Of a stretch of 64,000 bases of DNA, positions 9,149 to 20,902 are shown piece after piece (the first letter of the stretch is position 1; every line of letters starts with the position of its first letter). Location of the stretch: positions 1,178,501 to 1,242,500 of the forward strand of contig CANXME010002001.1 of assembly GCA_948144175.1 (NCBI GenBank), written 5' to 3'. The stretch is from Closterium sp. NIES-65 (Eukaryota > Streptophyta > Zygnematophyceae > Desmidiales > Closteriaceae). Position numbers and translations under genes: made by a program. The notes beneath the pieces are model-generated. The model was not told the origin of the DNA and made no database searches. It saw only the letters and a list, made by a program, of their open reading frames with translations.

Positions 9149-9861
9149 CAGAAGTATAAACAAAACCGTGACAACGCAATACAGTCTGCAAATCCCAAAC
9201 AAATATCTACAACGATCAAGTCCAGCTGAAAATAGCTTCACTTTCATAGTGGGGCGCCACTCAACCTTTTGTGACGATGATCGACAAGATATCTCTTCGA
9301 AATATGCAGACATGCATTACGGTTGCAACAAAAAGCATAGTACAAACAGAAATGAAACAAATAAAAAATTACTCAAAATCATAATTAACTCAAACAATTG
9401 CACTACAATTTGTACGACAAAATCGTTTCCATCCCATCCCACCAGTGAACCAGTATCTGCAATAACAAAGTAATGGATAAGACGAAACAAAGAAGTCCAG
9501 AGAGCTATACATAAGAAGGTTATGACGGGAAGGTAAGAAAAGTGCACTCTTGAATCAAAAACAGAAAATGACATTTGAAAATAATGATGCTATGGAGGAG
9601 AGAGCATAGGGTGAAAGAGAAAAGAAACACATCATATAAAAAGCCAGCGATTGTAATCCTTGATAGTATTTCGAGTAAGAAGAAGAATGAAGGAACGAAA
9701 GATAAGACGAAAAGGAAGAAAGAAGAACATACGGTTGACTTGAAGAGAGGCGACGACTAAAAAGGGAAGTAACAAATGCACGTCAACTTAGGAAGAAAGG
9801 AGCAGAGAAGAAACTGCAAAAGCATCTAAAGAATAACGAAGGAGAAAAGGTAAGACATGTA
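9149..9861. other. AT-rich, apparently single-copy sequence, no gene called
   Basis: About 0.7 kb is clearly less GC-rich than the elements. It is the right-hand continuation of 6486-6615 across R2. A minus-strand ORF of 85 codons (9574-9317) is hydrophobic but matches nothing I recognise and is not called as a gene. Confidence 0.5.
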
Positions 9862-9987
9862 TGTCAAACTTATATGCTATAGTCTGTGTAGGCTGTAGTG
9901 GGGGAGATAATATGGGGTACAACACTTTTAGGTTTTCCTACTTGTACCCACCTCTTTCCTAGTGCATTCATTCCTCGTTCTTTCACA
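9862..9987 (+). repeat. R3 5' LTR
   Basis: This 126-bp LTR runs TGTCAAAC to TTTCACA, followed by TGGTATAGAGCAGG. It is the same LTR subfamily as R11 and the solo LTR. Confidence 0.9.
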
Positions 9988-10000
9988 TGGTATAGAGCAG

Positions 10001-10016
10001 GTTCCCTAGTGGGAAC
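10001..10016 (+). other. R3 hairpin next to the primer-binding site
   Basis: GTTCCC (10001-10006), loop TAGT, GGGAAC (10011-10016), followed by CCTAGGGCCCACCG. Confidence 0.65.
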
Positions 10017-10089
10017 GTTTCCTAGGGCCCACCGAAATCGATTTTTTTTTTCCTGCACGGAGCGCGCTTCGCCCCTGCCCGAGTCGCGC

Positions 10090-10740
10090 CCCGTGTGCCT
10101 GCCCTCCCGTCGCGTCCCCTGCCCTTAGCGGCTCGTCGCGCCCTCTTACGGCCCCGTAGCGGCCCCTCTGACGGCCCCTCGCGGCCCCTTCGCCGCTCCC
10201 TCGCGGCCCCTCTGCGGCCCTTCGCGGCCCCTCTCACGGCCCCTCGCGGCCCCTTCGCGGCTCCCTCGCGGCCCCTTCGTGGCCCCTCGCGGCCCCTTCT
10301 CGGCCCTGTCGCCGCGCCTTCGTGGCCCCTCGCGGCCCCTTCGTGGCCCCTCGCGGCCCCTTATCGGCCCCTTCGCCGCCCTTAGCGCCCCCCCCCTCGT
10401 GGCCCCTTCACGGCCCTGCCGCCCCGCCGCCGCCGACAGCAGCAGCCCCCCCCCGTCGACAGCAGCAGCCACCGCCGCCGCCGACAGCAGCAGCAGCCAC
10501 CGCCGCCGCCAACAGCAGCAGCCGCCGCCGCCGCCGCCGCCGCTGCCGTGTCAGCCGCCGCCGCCGCCGCTGCCGTGTCAGCCGCCGCCGCCCCTGCCCC
10601 GGCCGCAGCAGCCGCCGCCGCCGACAGCAGCAGCCGCCGCCGCCGACAGCAGCAGCCGCCGCCGCCGTCGACAACAGCAGCCGCCGCCGCTGCTGCCGTG
10701 TCAGCCGCTGCCGCCCCTGCCCGCCGCGGCACCCTAGACC
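10090..10740 (+). repeat. R3 GC-rich leader arrays
   Basis: The first half is built of CGGCCCCT-type units (10140-10400). The second is a CCGCCG/CAGCAG trinucleotide-rich array (10420-10740). All frames stay open for long stretches, but no domain is visible. Confidence 0.8.
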
Positions 10741-10983
10741 CTGGAGCGGCCGCCGCTGCTGCAGCCGCCCCTGGCCCCTGGAGCAGCCACCCCTGCAGCA
10801 GCCGCCCCTGGCCCCTGGAGCAGCAGCCGTGGAGCCCTCGCCCTGCGGTGGTAGCGGCCTCACCATTGCCGCTGTCGTACTCCTGCCCTTCTTGCCACTG
10901 GTGAGCACTGTTGTTTCTGTTGTTACTGCTGCTCTTGCTGCTACTGCTCTTTCTACTGCTACTGCTGCTCCTGGCGTGGCCAA

Positions 10984-13900
10984 ATGCAGCTCCAGCGCCG
11001 TCCGCGTGAGTCCCTCGCCCCCCATCAGCTTCGTGAGTGGTACGCTAGTTGGGGTTGTAGGGGTGGCCGCACTGCTACTACTGCTACTGCTTCTACTGCT
11101 GCTACTGCTGCTACTGCGGCTACCACTGCTCCTCCTGCTCCTGGCGGTGGCCAGATGCAGCTCCAGCGACGTCCGTGTGAGTCCCTCACGCCCCAGCAAC
11201 TTCGTGAGTGGTACGCTACTTGGGGTTGTCCGGGTGGCCGTAGTGGGAGTCCTCCTGGAGTGAGTAGTTTGGGAGCTGCTTGTAGTGGCCAGGTGCAGCT
11301 CCAACGTTGTCCGCGCGCGGTCCTTTCGCCCCAGCAGCTTCGTGAGTGGTACGCTCAGCGTGGAGGGTCACGGAGTACTGCTCGCTGTCCGTACGTCATT
11401 CGCACTGGTGCTCGGACTGGTCAGCCTCGGACTGGGACGTTTGGTCACGCAGAGTCCCGCTGCTTCGCCCGTCTGAGCGACGCCTGGCGTACGGAGTTTG
11501 GCGATGCGGCTGAGCTCCCCAACTGGGTGGAGCTGCTTAGGCAGAGGGTAGATATCTATGCTCTTGACTATGATGCTATCCTCACTGCCATGTATGCATT
11601 GCCTACTAGTGATGAGGGTAACTGTTACCTGTGTGTTCCGCCTGACCCGGGCTGCTGCTCTAGGTGATTGTGAGGCTGCTGCTCTAGGTGCTAGTGCGTC
11701 TGCTCCTCCAGGAGCCGGTGAGTCTGCTGCCCCAGGTGCTGGTGCGTCTGCTCTCTCAGGTACCACGTCGTCTCAGGCTTTACACACCTTCACCCTTGAC
11801 TCGGGTGCTTCCAGCTCCTTCTTTCGAGACCGCACCACACTCACACCGCTTAGTCGGCCGGTTGCAGTCTCCCTGGCAGATCCCTCTGGGGGTCCTGTCC
11901 TTGCCCACTTCTCCACTGTCTTACTGTATCTGGCGGCCCCTTCTGGCTCCCTGTCAGGTCTTTACCTCCCCTCGTTCTCTACGAACTTGGTGAGTGGTGC
12001 TGACCTACAGGATGGAGGGGTTAACCAGTTCACTCCTGCGAGTCAGCGAGTGACCCACTGTACGTGTGCTTAGACGGGCTGACACTTGGCCACGTTTGCC
12101 CGTCAGCCGGGGTCGAGCCTGTACACACTGACTACTGAGTCTCCTCAGGTAGCTGCGTCGGGTCAGGTGTTTGCTGCAGCGTCCAGGTCTGGTCCTAAAT
12201 CTGCCCCCTGCTCGTGTCGTCTCGTGTCTCACCAGACTCTGCTCTGGCACCACCGCCTTGGTCACCCCTCCCTGCCTCGTCTCCGAGGCATGGCCTATCG
12301 TTTCCTTGTCTGTGGTCTCCCCCGGTCCCTCCCTCCTCTTCCTCCGGGGCCTGCCCCCACCTGCGTTCCCTGCGTCGAGGGGCGGCAGCGCGCCGCTCCT
12401 CACTCCTCCGAGTTTCCTCCGACAGAGGCTCCGCTGCAGACGCTTCACCTGGACGTGTGGGGCCCCACCCGCGTCCATGGACAGGGTCACGAGCGTTACT
12501 TTCTGCTGGTGGTTGACGACTACTCGCGTTACACCATGGTGTTCCCCTTGCGCAGCAAGGGTGAAGTCACTGAGGTGTTGATTGACAGGATCCGCGCAGC
12601 TCGTCTCCAGCTCAGAGAGAGTTTTGGCTCGGACTTTCCTGTTCTGCGTCTGCACTCTGACAGAGGCGGTGAGTTTTCCTCTGACCTTTTGCGAGCCTTC
12701 TGACGTGCACAGGGCATCCGCCAGACGTTCACGCTTCCAGCCTCTCCACAGCAAAATGGGATTGCTGAGCGCCGCATTGGCATGGTCATGGACGTCGCTC
12801 GTACGTCCATGATCCATGCGGCTGCTCCCCATTTTCTGTGGCCGTTCGCGGTTCAGTACGCGGTGCATCAGATCAACCTTCAGCCCCGGGTCTCCTTGCC
12901 GAAGACCTCCCCTACTTTCCGGTGGACGGGGAAGGTTGGCGATGCGACTTGTCTGGGGACAAGCTGTCCCCCCGTGCTGTTTCCTGCGTCTTCCTTGGCT
13001 TCCCCCCTGACGCGCCTGGTTGGCGGTTTTACCACCCCACCTCGCGCTGTGTTCTTGTTGAGTGCAATACATGGTTTGCACGACAACCTATCGCCTATTT
13101 GTTGACGTTGAGTGAAAGTGAGGTGTTTGTTCTGAAGGTAATTTGTTGTGTGCAAGCTGCGCTTTCTCGTGAGATGTGTTTGTGTGTTTATAGTTCATGA
13201 ATCGCCTCAACGGTTCATGAGTTGTGTGTGTTTCGTGAAAGGCTGCGTTCATGAGAGTTCGTTAATGTCTGTGTGCGAATGCGAGACTTCGTGCGCGTTT
13301 GCGTTGTTTCGTGAGTTCTCATAAGTGTGCGTTAATTCTGTGTTCGTGAAATTTCGTGAGTTGTTTCTGGAGGCGCTGCGCGGCCGCGGCCGTACTTCGT
13401 TCCGCTCCTTTGGTAGGTTCTTGGTCTCCCCCCTTCTACTGGTCCTGCTCCTCCCTTAGAGTGTCCACAGCCTCTCCAGTCGCAGTCACCGTTACAGCCC
13501 GCCTCCCCACTGCCTGCTCCTTCTCCCTACACTGGTCCTACTGGAGGTCTTGCTGAGCGTCGTGCGCCTACGTCTCGTCCTGCGTCGCCTGTTAGTGCTG
13601 CTCCCGCTAGTCGTTGTGTTCCACGTCAGCGTCCTTCTGCGGTCCCGGGCATGCACCAGATGGTACAGCGTCCTTCCACTCCTCCACAGCGTGTCCCTTT
13701 GCCGTCTCCTCCAGAGTCCTCTCTTCCTGCTCTTGCTGACCCGTAGTGTGACTCTCTTCGTGCTGCCAGTCCTACTGTCACGCGACTCCTGGCTACTGTT
13801 GTCACTGACCCTTCCTTTGAGTCCACTGCTGCGTCTGCCTTAGTTGCTGAGCTTGTCGACTTCACTGCTCACTGTCGTCTAGACAACGCCGCGAGTCTTG

Positions 13901-15000
13901 TTGCTGAGTCTGAGTATGTCTGTCCTCCGTCCGTCGGGGGTGAGTGTGCTCTTAGCACGAAAGTCCTTGAGGACAGGCAGGAGGAGTTCCAGTGTTTTGC
14001 TGCTGCTTTGCCTCATCTCGTGTCCATGCTGATTGCCCCTGAGGGAGACCCGGATGCACCAAACATCCCGACTCCGCGCTCTTATGCAGAGGCGATAGAG
14101 GGTCCCTACTCTCAGTGGCAGTCAGCCATGGACGCAGAGATGGCTTCCTGGAAGTCCACAGGCACCTACCTCGACGAGGTTCCCCCACCTGGGGCGAACA
14201 TCGTCAGTGGCATGTGGATTTTCAGGGTGAAGCGGCCGCCGGGTTCTCTGCCTGTCTTCAAGGCGCGTTACGTGGCTCGAGGCTTCAGTCAGCGGCAGGG
14301 AGTTGACTACTTTCAGACCTTCTCTCCCACCCCGAAGATGACCACTCTTCTGGTGCTGCTGCACATAGCCGCTCAGCGCGACTACGAGCTTCACTCTCTT
14401 GACTTCAGCACTGCTTTCCTACAGTGCAGCCTGCACGAGGAGATCTGGCTGCGCCGCCCACCTGGCTTCACTGGGTCATTTCCTCCTGGTACCCAGTGGA
14501 GCCTCCGGCGGCCAGTCTACGGTCTCCGCCAAGCGCCCCGTGAGTGGCACGACACACTAAGGACTACACATGCGGCTCTTGGGTTTGCTCCTTCTATTGC
14601 CGACCCGTCGCTGTTTTTACGCACCAACACCTCTTTGCCGCCGTTCTACATCCTCGTGTACGTCGACGACCTGGTCTTTGCCAGTGCTGACACTGCTGGA
14701 CTCGCCCACGTGAAGTCCGAGCTGCAGAAGAGACACACGTGCACAGACCTGGGTGAACTGCGCAGCTACCTTGGCTTGCAGATCACCCGGGACAGAGCAC
14801 AGCGCACCATTACCCTGACTCAGTCACACATGGTGCAGCAGGTCCTTCAGCGCTTCGACTTCACGTACTCCTCGCCTCAAGCCACTCCTCTGTCTACTCG
14901 CCACTCGCTCTCAGCTCTGCCTTCGGATGAGTCCGTAGAGCCGAGTGGCCCGTACCCAGAGCTTGTTGGCTGCCTCATGTACCTGATGACCTGCACAAGA
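10984..15000 (+). pseudogene. pol: R3 degenerate pol
   Basis: Three LxPxQLREWY modules and a zinc-knuckle-like C/C/H/C set lie in 10984-11667. A frame break near 11650 precedes protease LDSGAS (about 11800) and a stop near 12071. Integrase follows (12086-12703, a stop, then 12782-13045). After a 320-bp foreign insert come remnants of the spacer with a stop near 13744, then an open RT (14008-15000) with YVDD at 14659-14670. RNase H is missing. The many breaks make this non-functional; the RT frame itself is still open. Confidence 0.88.
13046..13365 (+). other. Unidentified T/G-rich insert replacing the R3 spacer
   Basis: About 320 bp without similarity to any other element here interrupts the integrase-spacer border, replacing the Gly/Ala-rich linker. 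It is rich in loosely repeated TTCGTGAG and TTCATGAG words. No terminal repeats or target duplication were found. Confidence 0.6.
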
Positions 15001-18000
15001 CCTCGGGAGAGAACACCCATTCCCAGAGCTCGGAATGTGTGGTGACTTTGTGATCCACCCTGAGCTTTGCTTTGTTCTGCTTGACTGGTCTTGTGACCCC
15101 TTGTTCTCTCCCGAGGTCGTGTGTAGGTCATCAGGTACATGAGGCAGCCAACAAGCTCTGGGTACGGGCCACTCGACTCTACGGACTCATCCGAAGGCAG
15201 AGCTGAGAGCCAGTGGCGAGTAGGCAGAGGAGTGGCCTGAGGCGAGGAGTACGTGAAGCCGAAGCGCTGAAGGACCTGCTGCACCATGTATGACTGAGTT
15301 AGGGTAATGGTGCGGCGTGCTCTGTCCCGGGTGATCTGCCAGCCAAGGTAGCTGCGCAGTTCACCCAGGTCTGTGCCCGTGTGTCTCTTCTGCAGCTCCG
15401 ACTTCACGTGAGCGAGTCCAGCAATGTCACCAGTAGCAAAGACCAAGTCATCGACGTACACGAGGATGTAGAACGGCGGCAAAGAGGTGTTGGTGTGCAG
15501 AAATTGCGACGGGTCGGCAGTAGAGGGAGCAAACCCAAGAGCCGCAAGCGTAGTCCTCAGTGTGTCGTGCCACTCACGCGGTGCCTGGCGGAGACCGTAG
15601 ACTGGCCGCCGGAGGCTCCACTGGGTGCCAGGAGGAAAAGTCTCAGTGAAGCCAGGTGGGCGGCGCAGCCAGATCTCCTCGTGCAGGCTACCCAGCAAGA
15701 AAGAAGTGCTGAAGTCAAAAGAGTGAAGCTCGTAGTCGCGCTGAGCGGCTATGTGCAGCAGCACCCGAAGAGTGGTCATCTTCGGGGTGGGAGAGAAGGT
15801 CTGAAAGTAGTCAACTCCTTGCCGCTGACTGAAGCCACGAGCCACGTACCGCGCCTTGAAGACAGGTGGAGAACCTGGCGGCCGCTTCACCCTGAAGATC
15901 CACATGCCACTGACGATGTTCGCCCCAGGTGGGGGAACCGCGTCAACGTAGGTGCCTGTTGACTTCCAGGAAGCCATCTCTGCATCCATAGCTGCTTGCC
16001 ACTGAGAGGAGTAGGGACCCTCTACGGCCTCCGCGTAAGAGCGCGGAGTCAGGATGTCAAGTGCATCCGGGTCTCCCTCAGGGGTAAGCAGTACGGACAC
16101 GATTTTAGGTGAAGCAGCAGCCAGACACTAGAACTCCTCCTGCCTGTCCTCAAGGACGTCCGTGCCAAGGGCACACTCACCCCCGACGGACGGAGGACAG
16201 ACAGACTCAGACTCAGCGACAAGACTAGCAGCGTAGTCGAGACAACAGCGAGCAGCAAAGTCGACGAGCTCAGCAACTAGGGCAGACGCAGCAGTGGACT
16301 CAACAGAAGGGTCAGTGACGACAGTAGCAAGGAGACACGTGACAGTAGGACTGGCAGCACGAAGAGAGTCCGACTCCGGGTCGGCAAGAGCAGGAAGAGA
16401 AGACTCAGGAGGAGAAGGCAGAGGAGCAGTGGACGGACACAGAGACATCCGGTGCGTGCCAGGGACAGGAGGAGGACGCTGACGCGAATCGCGACCACTA
16501 GTGCGAGCAGCACGGACAGGCGACGTAGGGCGAGACGCACGCTCACGACGCTCAGCAAGACCTCCAGTAGGACCAGTGTAGGGAGACGGAGTAGGCAGTG
16601 GGGAGGCCGGCAGTAACTGTAAATGTGACGGGTCAGGCGGTGGACACTCTAAGGGAGGAGGAGGACTAGTAGAAGGCGGGAGATCAAGAACGTGCTGAAG
16701 AAGCGGAACGAAGTACGGCCGAGGCCGCGCGGCGACTCCAGACACAGCAGGGACCGCACCAGCACCCCCAGCGGCAGCACCTGCGCCAACAGCGCCTCCA
16801 GCTGCAGTACCTCCAGCAGCACCAGCAGCAACCGCAGCAGGACCGCCGCCAGGACTGACAGCAGTAGCCTCAGCGCCAACACCCTCAGTAGCTCCATCTC
16901 CAGTCGTACCCGCAGGCCCAGCAGCTCCAGCACTCCCAGTACGAGCACCTTCGGGACCGGAGGCACCAGCACCCTCAGCTGCCGAAGAAGCACCAGCACC
17001 AGCAGAACGCCTCCAGCGCCGGGCAAACCACTCGCGCAGCTCCTGTGGAGAGAGTGGCTCCCGCTGAGACGAAGCACCCGGAGTACTTCCAGGCCCAGCA
17101 CCCCCTGGCGTAGCACCCCCAGGCTCAGCACCCGCAGGCGTAGCACCCCCAGGACCAACACCCCCAGTCTTAGCACCCCTAGGCTCAGCACCCCCAGTAG
17201 TACCACCCGAAGGCCCAGCACCCCCAGGCATAGCACCCACACGCTCAGCACCCCCAGAGTCAGCACCCCCAGACTCAGCACCCGCAGCAGCACCAGAGTC
17301 ACCAGCAACCTCGACAGGCTCAACTGCGTCTACCTGGGACACACCTGAAGGGGCAGGACCCTGAGGGGGGAGGGGGTCTACCGGGGGGGGACCTGGCACA
17401 AGGAAGAGCGGTTGCAGGGGGAGGGAAGGAGTGCGGTAGGGGAAGAGGCGGTAGTAGGGGACCGACTCGTCAAACATGACGTCCTGGGATGACAGAACAC
17501 GACGAGAGGTGGGGTGGTAGAACTGCCACCCTGGCGCGTCAGGGGGGAAGCCAAGGAAGACGCAAGGAGCAGCACGAGGGGACAGTTTGTCCGCAGACAA
17601 GTCGCGGACAAACGCCCGAGATCCCTAGACACGGAACGCAGACGCATCGCCTACCTTCCCCGTCCACAGCAAAGCTGGGGAGGTCTCCGGCATGGAGACC
17701 CTGGGGTGAAGGTTGATCTGATGCGCCGCGTACCGAACCGCAAACAGCCACAGAAAATGGGGGGCAGCCGCATGCATCATGGACGTACGGGCGACGTCCA
17801 TGACCATGCCAATGCGGCGCTCAGCAATCCCATTTTGCTGTGGAGAGCCCGGAAGCGTAAAGGTCTAGCGGATGCCTCGCGCACGACAGTAGGCTCGCAG
17901 AAGGCCAGAGGAGAACTCTCCGCCTCGGTCAGAGTGCAGACGCAGAACAGGAAAGTCCGAGCCGAAGCTCCTCCTGAGCTGGAGACGAGCTGCGCGGATC

Positions 18001-19530
18001 CAGTCGATCAACACCTCAGTGACATCACCCTTGCTGCGCAAGGGGAAGACTGTGGTGTAACGCGAGTAGTCGTCAACCACCAGCAGGAAGTAGCGCTCGT
18101 GACCCTGTCCACGAACGCGGGCCGGCCCCACACGTCCATGTGAAGCGTCTGCAGCGGGGCCTCTGTCGGGGGAAACTGAGAGGAGTGAGGGGCAGCCCGC
18201 AGCCGCCCCTCGACACAGGGGACGCAGGTGGGGCCAGGCCCCGGAGGAAGGGGAGGGAGGGACCGGGGAAGACCAGAGACAAGGACACGTGAGGCCATGC
18301 CTCGGAGACGAGGCAGGGAGGGGTGACCAAGGCGGTGGTGCCAGCGGAGAGTCTCGTGAGACAGGAGGCGACACGAGCAGGGGGCAGACTCAGGACCAGA
18401 CCTGGACGCTGCAGCAAACACCTGACCCGACGCAACTACCTGACCAGACGCAGGGACAGGAGGAGACTCAGTGGTCAGGGTGTACAGGCTCGACCCCTGT
18501 CGATGCGTAAACGTGGCGAGGTGCCGGCCTGTGCGAGCGTCCGAGCAGTGGGTCACCCGCTGACTCGCAGGAGTAAACTGGTGAACCCCCGCATCCTGTA
18601 GGTCAGCACCACTCACCAAGTTCGTAGAGAACGCGGGGAGGTAAAGACCAGACAAGGTGCCAGAGGGGGCCACCGGACACGGAAGGACAGTGGAGAAGTG
18701 AGAAAGGACAGGACCCCCAGAGGGGTCTGCCAGGGAGACTGCAACCGGCCGACCAAGCAGCGTGAGTGTGGTGCGGTCTCGAAAGAAGGAGCGAGAAGCC
18801 CCTGAGTCAAGTGTGAAGGTGAGGGAGGCCGAAGCCAACGCGGTACCTGAGAGAGCAGACTCACCAGCACCTGAGGACGCAGACGCACTGGCACATAGAG
18901 CAGCAGCCTCACTTGCACCTAGAGCAGCAGCCTCACCAGTACCTAGAGCAGCAGTGTCAATGCCCGGGTCGGGCGGGAAACACCGGTAACAGTCACCCTC
19001 ATCACTAATAGACACATCATACATGGCAGAAAGGATAGCATCAAAATCAAGATCATAGATGGCAACTCCCGCCCTAGACAGCTCGCCCCAGCGAGGGATC
19101 TCTGTGGCCTCCGGGAACTGGTGACACCACACGTCCGTCAGGCGGCCAAAGCAGCGCTGGGTGGGGTGCGCACCCCCACACTGCTCACCCGCACGGTCGC
19201 CGGTGCGCAGGACGTAGGTGCACGGACCAAAGCCCCCACCCCGCTGGCGTGCAGTGTACCACTCACGGAGCTGCTGAGAGGACAGGGTCTCACCACCGCG
19301 CTGCTGCTGCTGGCGTGGACCACCGCCGGAGCCACTCCTCTGCGTAGACCCGCGACCAGCTGCACCGCCACCCCCGCCGCCTCCGCCGCCTCCGCTACTA
19401 CCGCCGCCTCCGCCGCCTCCTCCACCGCCACCACCTCCGCCACCTCCGCTCCCACCGCCTCCGCCGCCACCGCCACCGCCGCCGCCGCCGCCTCCGCCGC
19501 CACCGCCACTGCCGCCGCTGCCTCCGCCAT
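14877..19530 (-). pseudogene. pol: R4 degenerate pol
   Basis: The Gly-rich tract (19350-19530) runs straight into the zinc-knuckle region. Protease and the start of integrase are in 19132-18008. A 1-base loss near 18125 shifts the frame. TAG replaces Gln near 17872 and Trp near 17625, and another TAG lies near 16130. The spacer is open at 17600-16128 and RT at 16100-14877. The stops are consistent with C-to-T changes on the coding strand or its complement, as expected for a methylated, decaying element. Confidence 0.85.
15001..15116. repeat. R3/R4 inverted junction
   Basis: A perfect 14-bp inverted repeat, CCTCGGGAGAGAAC (15001-15014) and its complement (15103-15116), flanks an 88-bp loop. 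Most of the loop is a plus-oriented fragment of the copia 3' UTR (TGTGGTGACTTTGTGATCC onward). Outward of the arms, R3 and R4 RT sequences continue as an imperfect inverted repeat of several kilobases. Confidence 0.88.
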
Positions 19531-19665
19531 GGCTCTGATACCATGAGAAAACTGAAACGAGAATGATGCACTAAGGAATGGAATGTGGTACAAATATGCA
19601 ACCCTAGAAATGTGTACCCCATATGGGCTACCCCACTACAGCCTACAGAACATTATGATTTGACA
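15117..19665 (-). mobile_element. R4: degenerate copia element, 3' end missing
   Basis: Minus-strand element with 5' LTR 19544-19665 and primer-site complement GGCTCTGATACCA. Its leader is almost nil: a Gly-rich reading frame starts within about 14 bases of the primer site. It has NC, protease, integrase, spacer and RT, ending at the same codon as R3. The LTR differs from that of R3, so the pair did not arise by simple inversion of one element. Confidence 0.88.
19544..19665 (-). repeat. R4 5' LTR
   Basis: This 122-bp LTR runs TGAGAAAA to TTTGACA and carries the family core (GTACCCC, then CTACCCCACTACAGCC). The right flank CGCCT has no partner. Confidence 0.85.
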
Positions 19666-20630
19666 CGCCTCGCATCGCGCGATCTGGCGAATCAATTGCG
19701 CCGTAAATTGGCAGCACCACCACCGTGTCTTCCATGCTAGTGACTCGTGCTTTCCGCACGATTACACGGTAGCCCACTTCTCTCGCCAAATGACGACATA
19801 CTCTGTAGCAGCGAGAAAAGGCGAAACTCCGTGGGGCTTGTTATCAATCGCGCATGTCGCCATCAAACCCAAATTTGCGATCCAAATTCTGCGTCAGATC
19901 GAGGCGATCAATCGCAATCGCTCGCCTCAAACGTTTGGAGATAGGCCCTAACCTTTACTTCCTCCATTTCTTGGTGCATTCCTCACTTGTTTCTTCCAAA
20001 TCACAAAGGTGTGTAGGGATAGATTTGCTATAATAACGAGTTCCGTCAAATTGTTTGCTCACGTAGTGTTGATTTGCAGTAATGGTCGTCGCTGGCGGAG
20101 ATTGATTTTTCAGGCGTCGCACAGGCGGAGCACAGCTTAGCACGTACTTGCCTCCTCCCGCGCATCTCGTAGCCTCGTAGTGTCCGTCGTCAGGTCGAAC
20201 GCGCAGCGTACTGCACTGTTCTCGTGTGGTGCACCAAGGGATGGGCGCGTCGAGGTTGTCGCTTTGGCCGCGTCACCCGCGCTGAGGCCGCCTGGCAGCG
20301 CGCCCGCCGCCCCGCCGCTGCACGGCCCGCCTCTGCGCTCGCGTTTTCTTTCACGAACGATTCAGTCGAATGCGAACCGGCGAGCTCGCAGCGACGTCAT
20401 TAACGAAATACGGTTACCTTAGGTTATCAAGATGCAGCTGCCGCTGCCTCCAAGGCCGCCCTCAACCTCCCGAATAGCCATCGGCAGCGGAGAGTAATGT
20501 CGCGCGCACCGCGGGTCTAGTCACACCACCACAAGACGAGAGGGGAAAGGCGCGGCTAGCCCCCGTAGTGCGTAGGCCTTTTCGCCCTAACAGTGCGCCC
20601 GCGCTAAAGCACTGTGATGGCGGCGGCGGC
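19666..20630 (+). promoter_or_regulatory. Upstream region of the BAR-domain gene (promoter/5' UTR inferred)
   Basis: About 1 kb of mixed-composition, non-element sequence precedes the start codon at 20631. No TATA box or known element can be named with confidence. A tiny upstream ORF (20617-20634) lies at its end. Confidence 0.4.
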
Positions 20631-20634
20631 ATGA
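20617..20634 (+). other. Upstream mini-ORF overlapping the BAR gene start
   Basis: ATG, three GCG codons, GCA and TGA. The stop overlaps the main start as ATGA at 20631-20634, a layout that allows termination-reinitiation. The regulatory role is inferred. Confidence 0.4.
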
Positions 20635-20771
20635 AGCAGTGGAAGCGGCTGACTGGGCTGGCGGCGAAGGGCAAAGCGGCCGATGCGCGCACAGCGGAGA
20701 GGGCCTCGGAGACGCCGGCAGGCGCACAGCAGGCGGGTAGAACGGGCAGAATGAGAAGCAGCAGCGCGGCG
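20631..20771 (+). CDS. BAR gene exon 1, left part
   Basis: 47 codons from ATG to the R5 insertion point, rich in Lys, Arg and Ala. The last bases CGGCG are the left target duplication of R5. Confidence 0.7.
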
Positions 20772-20902
20772 TGTGAAGAATGAGCAATGAAGAAGAGAGG
20801 GGTTGCATTAGCAGCAGCTGGCATACATATAGGAAACCCTAATTGGGTTGTACTCGCTATAGAGTACCCCACTGCAGGCTAGACAATTATAACATTCTGA
20901 CA
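20772..20902 (-). repeat. R5 3' LTR
   Basis: 131 bp, TGTGAAGAAT to TTCTGACA. It differs from the partner LTR at about six positions, most at its left end. Confidence 0.9.

Larger units (their letters stand above)
9862..15000 (+). mobile_element. R3: degenerate copia element, 3' end missing
   Basis: Plus-strand element with 5' LTR (9862-9987), primer-binding site (9988), hairpin, GC-rich leader, gag-less NC module, protease, integrase, damaged spacer and RT. It stops abruptly after the RT/RNase H boundary (Cys-Thr-Arg-Pro) at the inverted junction with R4. The 3' LTR is absent, and the left 5 bases (ATGTA) have no partner beyond R4. Confidence 0.88.

Noticed and set aside
9317..9574. Minus-strand 85-codon hydrophobic ORF
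   Set aside because: No recognised family and no start or splice support; AT-rich composition makes a chance frame likely.
10279..11263. Several overlapping ORFs of polyserine, polyproline and polyleucine in the R3 leader
   Set aside because: CCG/CAG trinucleotide repeats read in different frames.
9862..19665. R3 plus R4 as one double-headed element inserted once
   Set aside because: Outer flanks (ATGTA and CGCCT) do not match, and the LTRs belong to different subfamilies.
20462..20872. Minus-strand 136-codon ORF across the BAR exon 1/R5 border
   Set aside because: It runs through an LTR boundary created by insertion, so it cannot be an ancestral gene.
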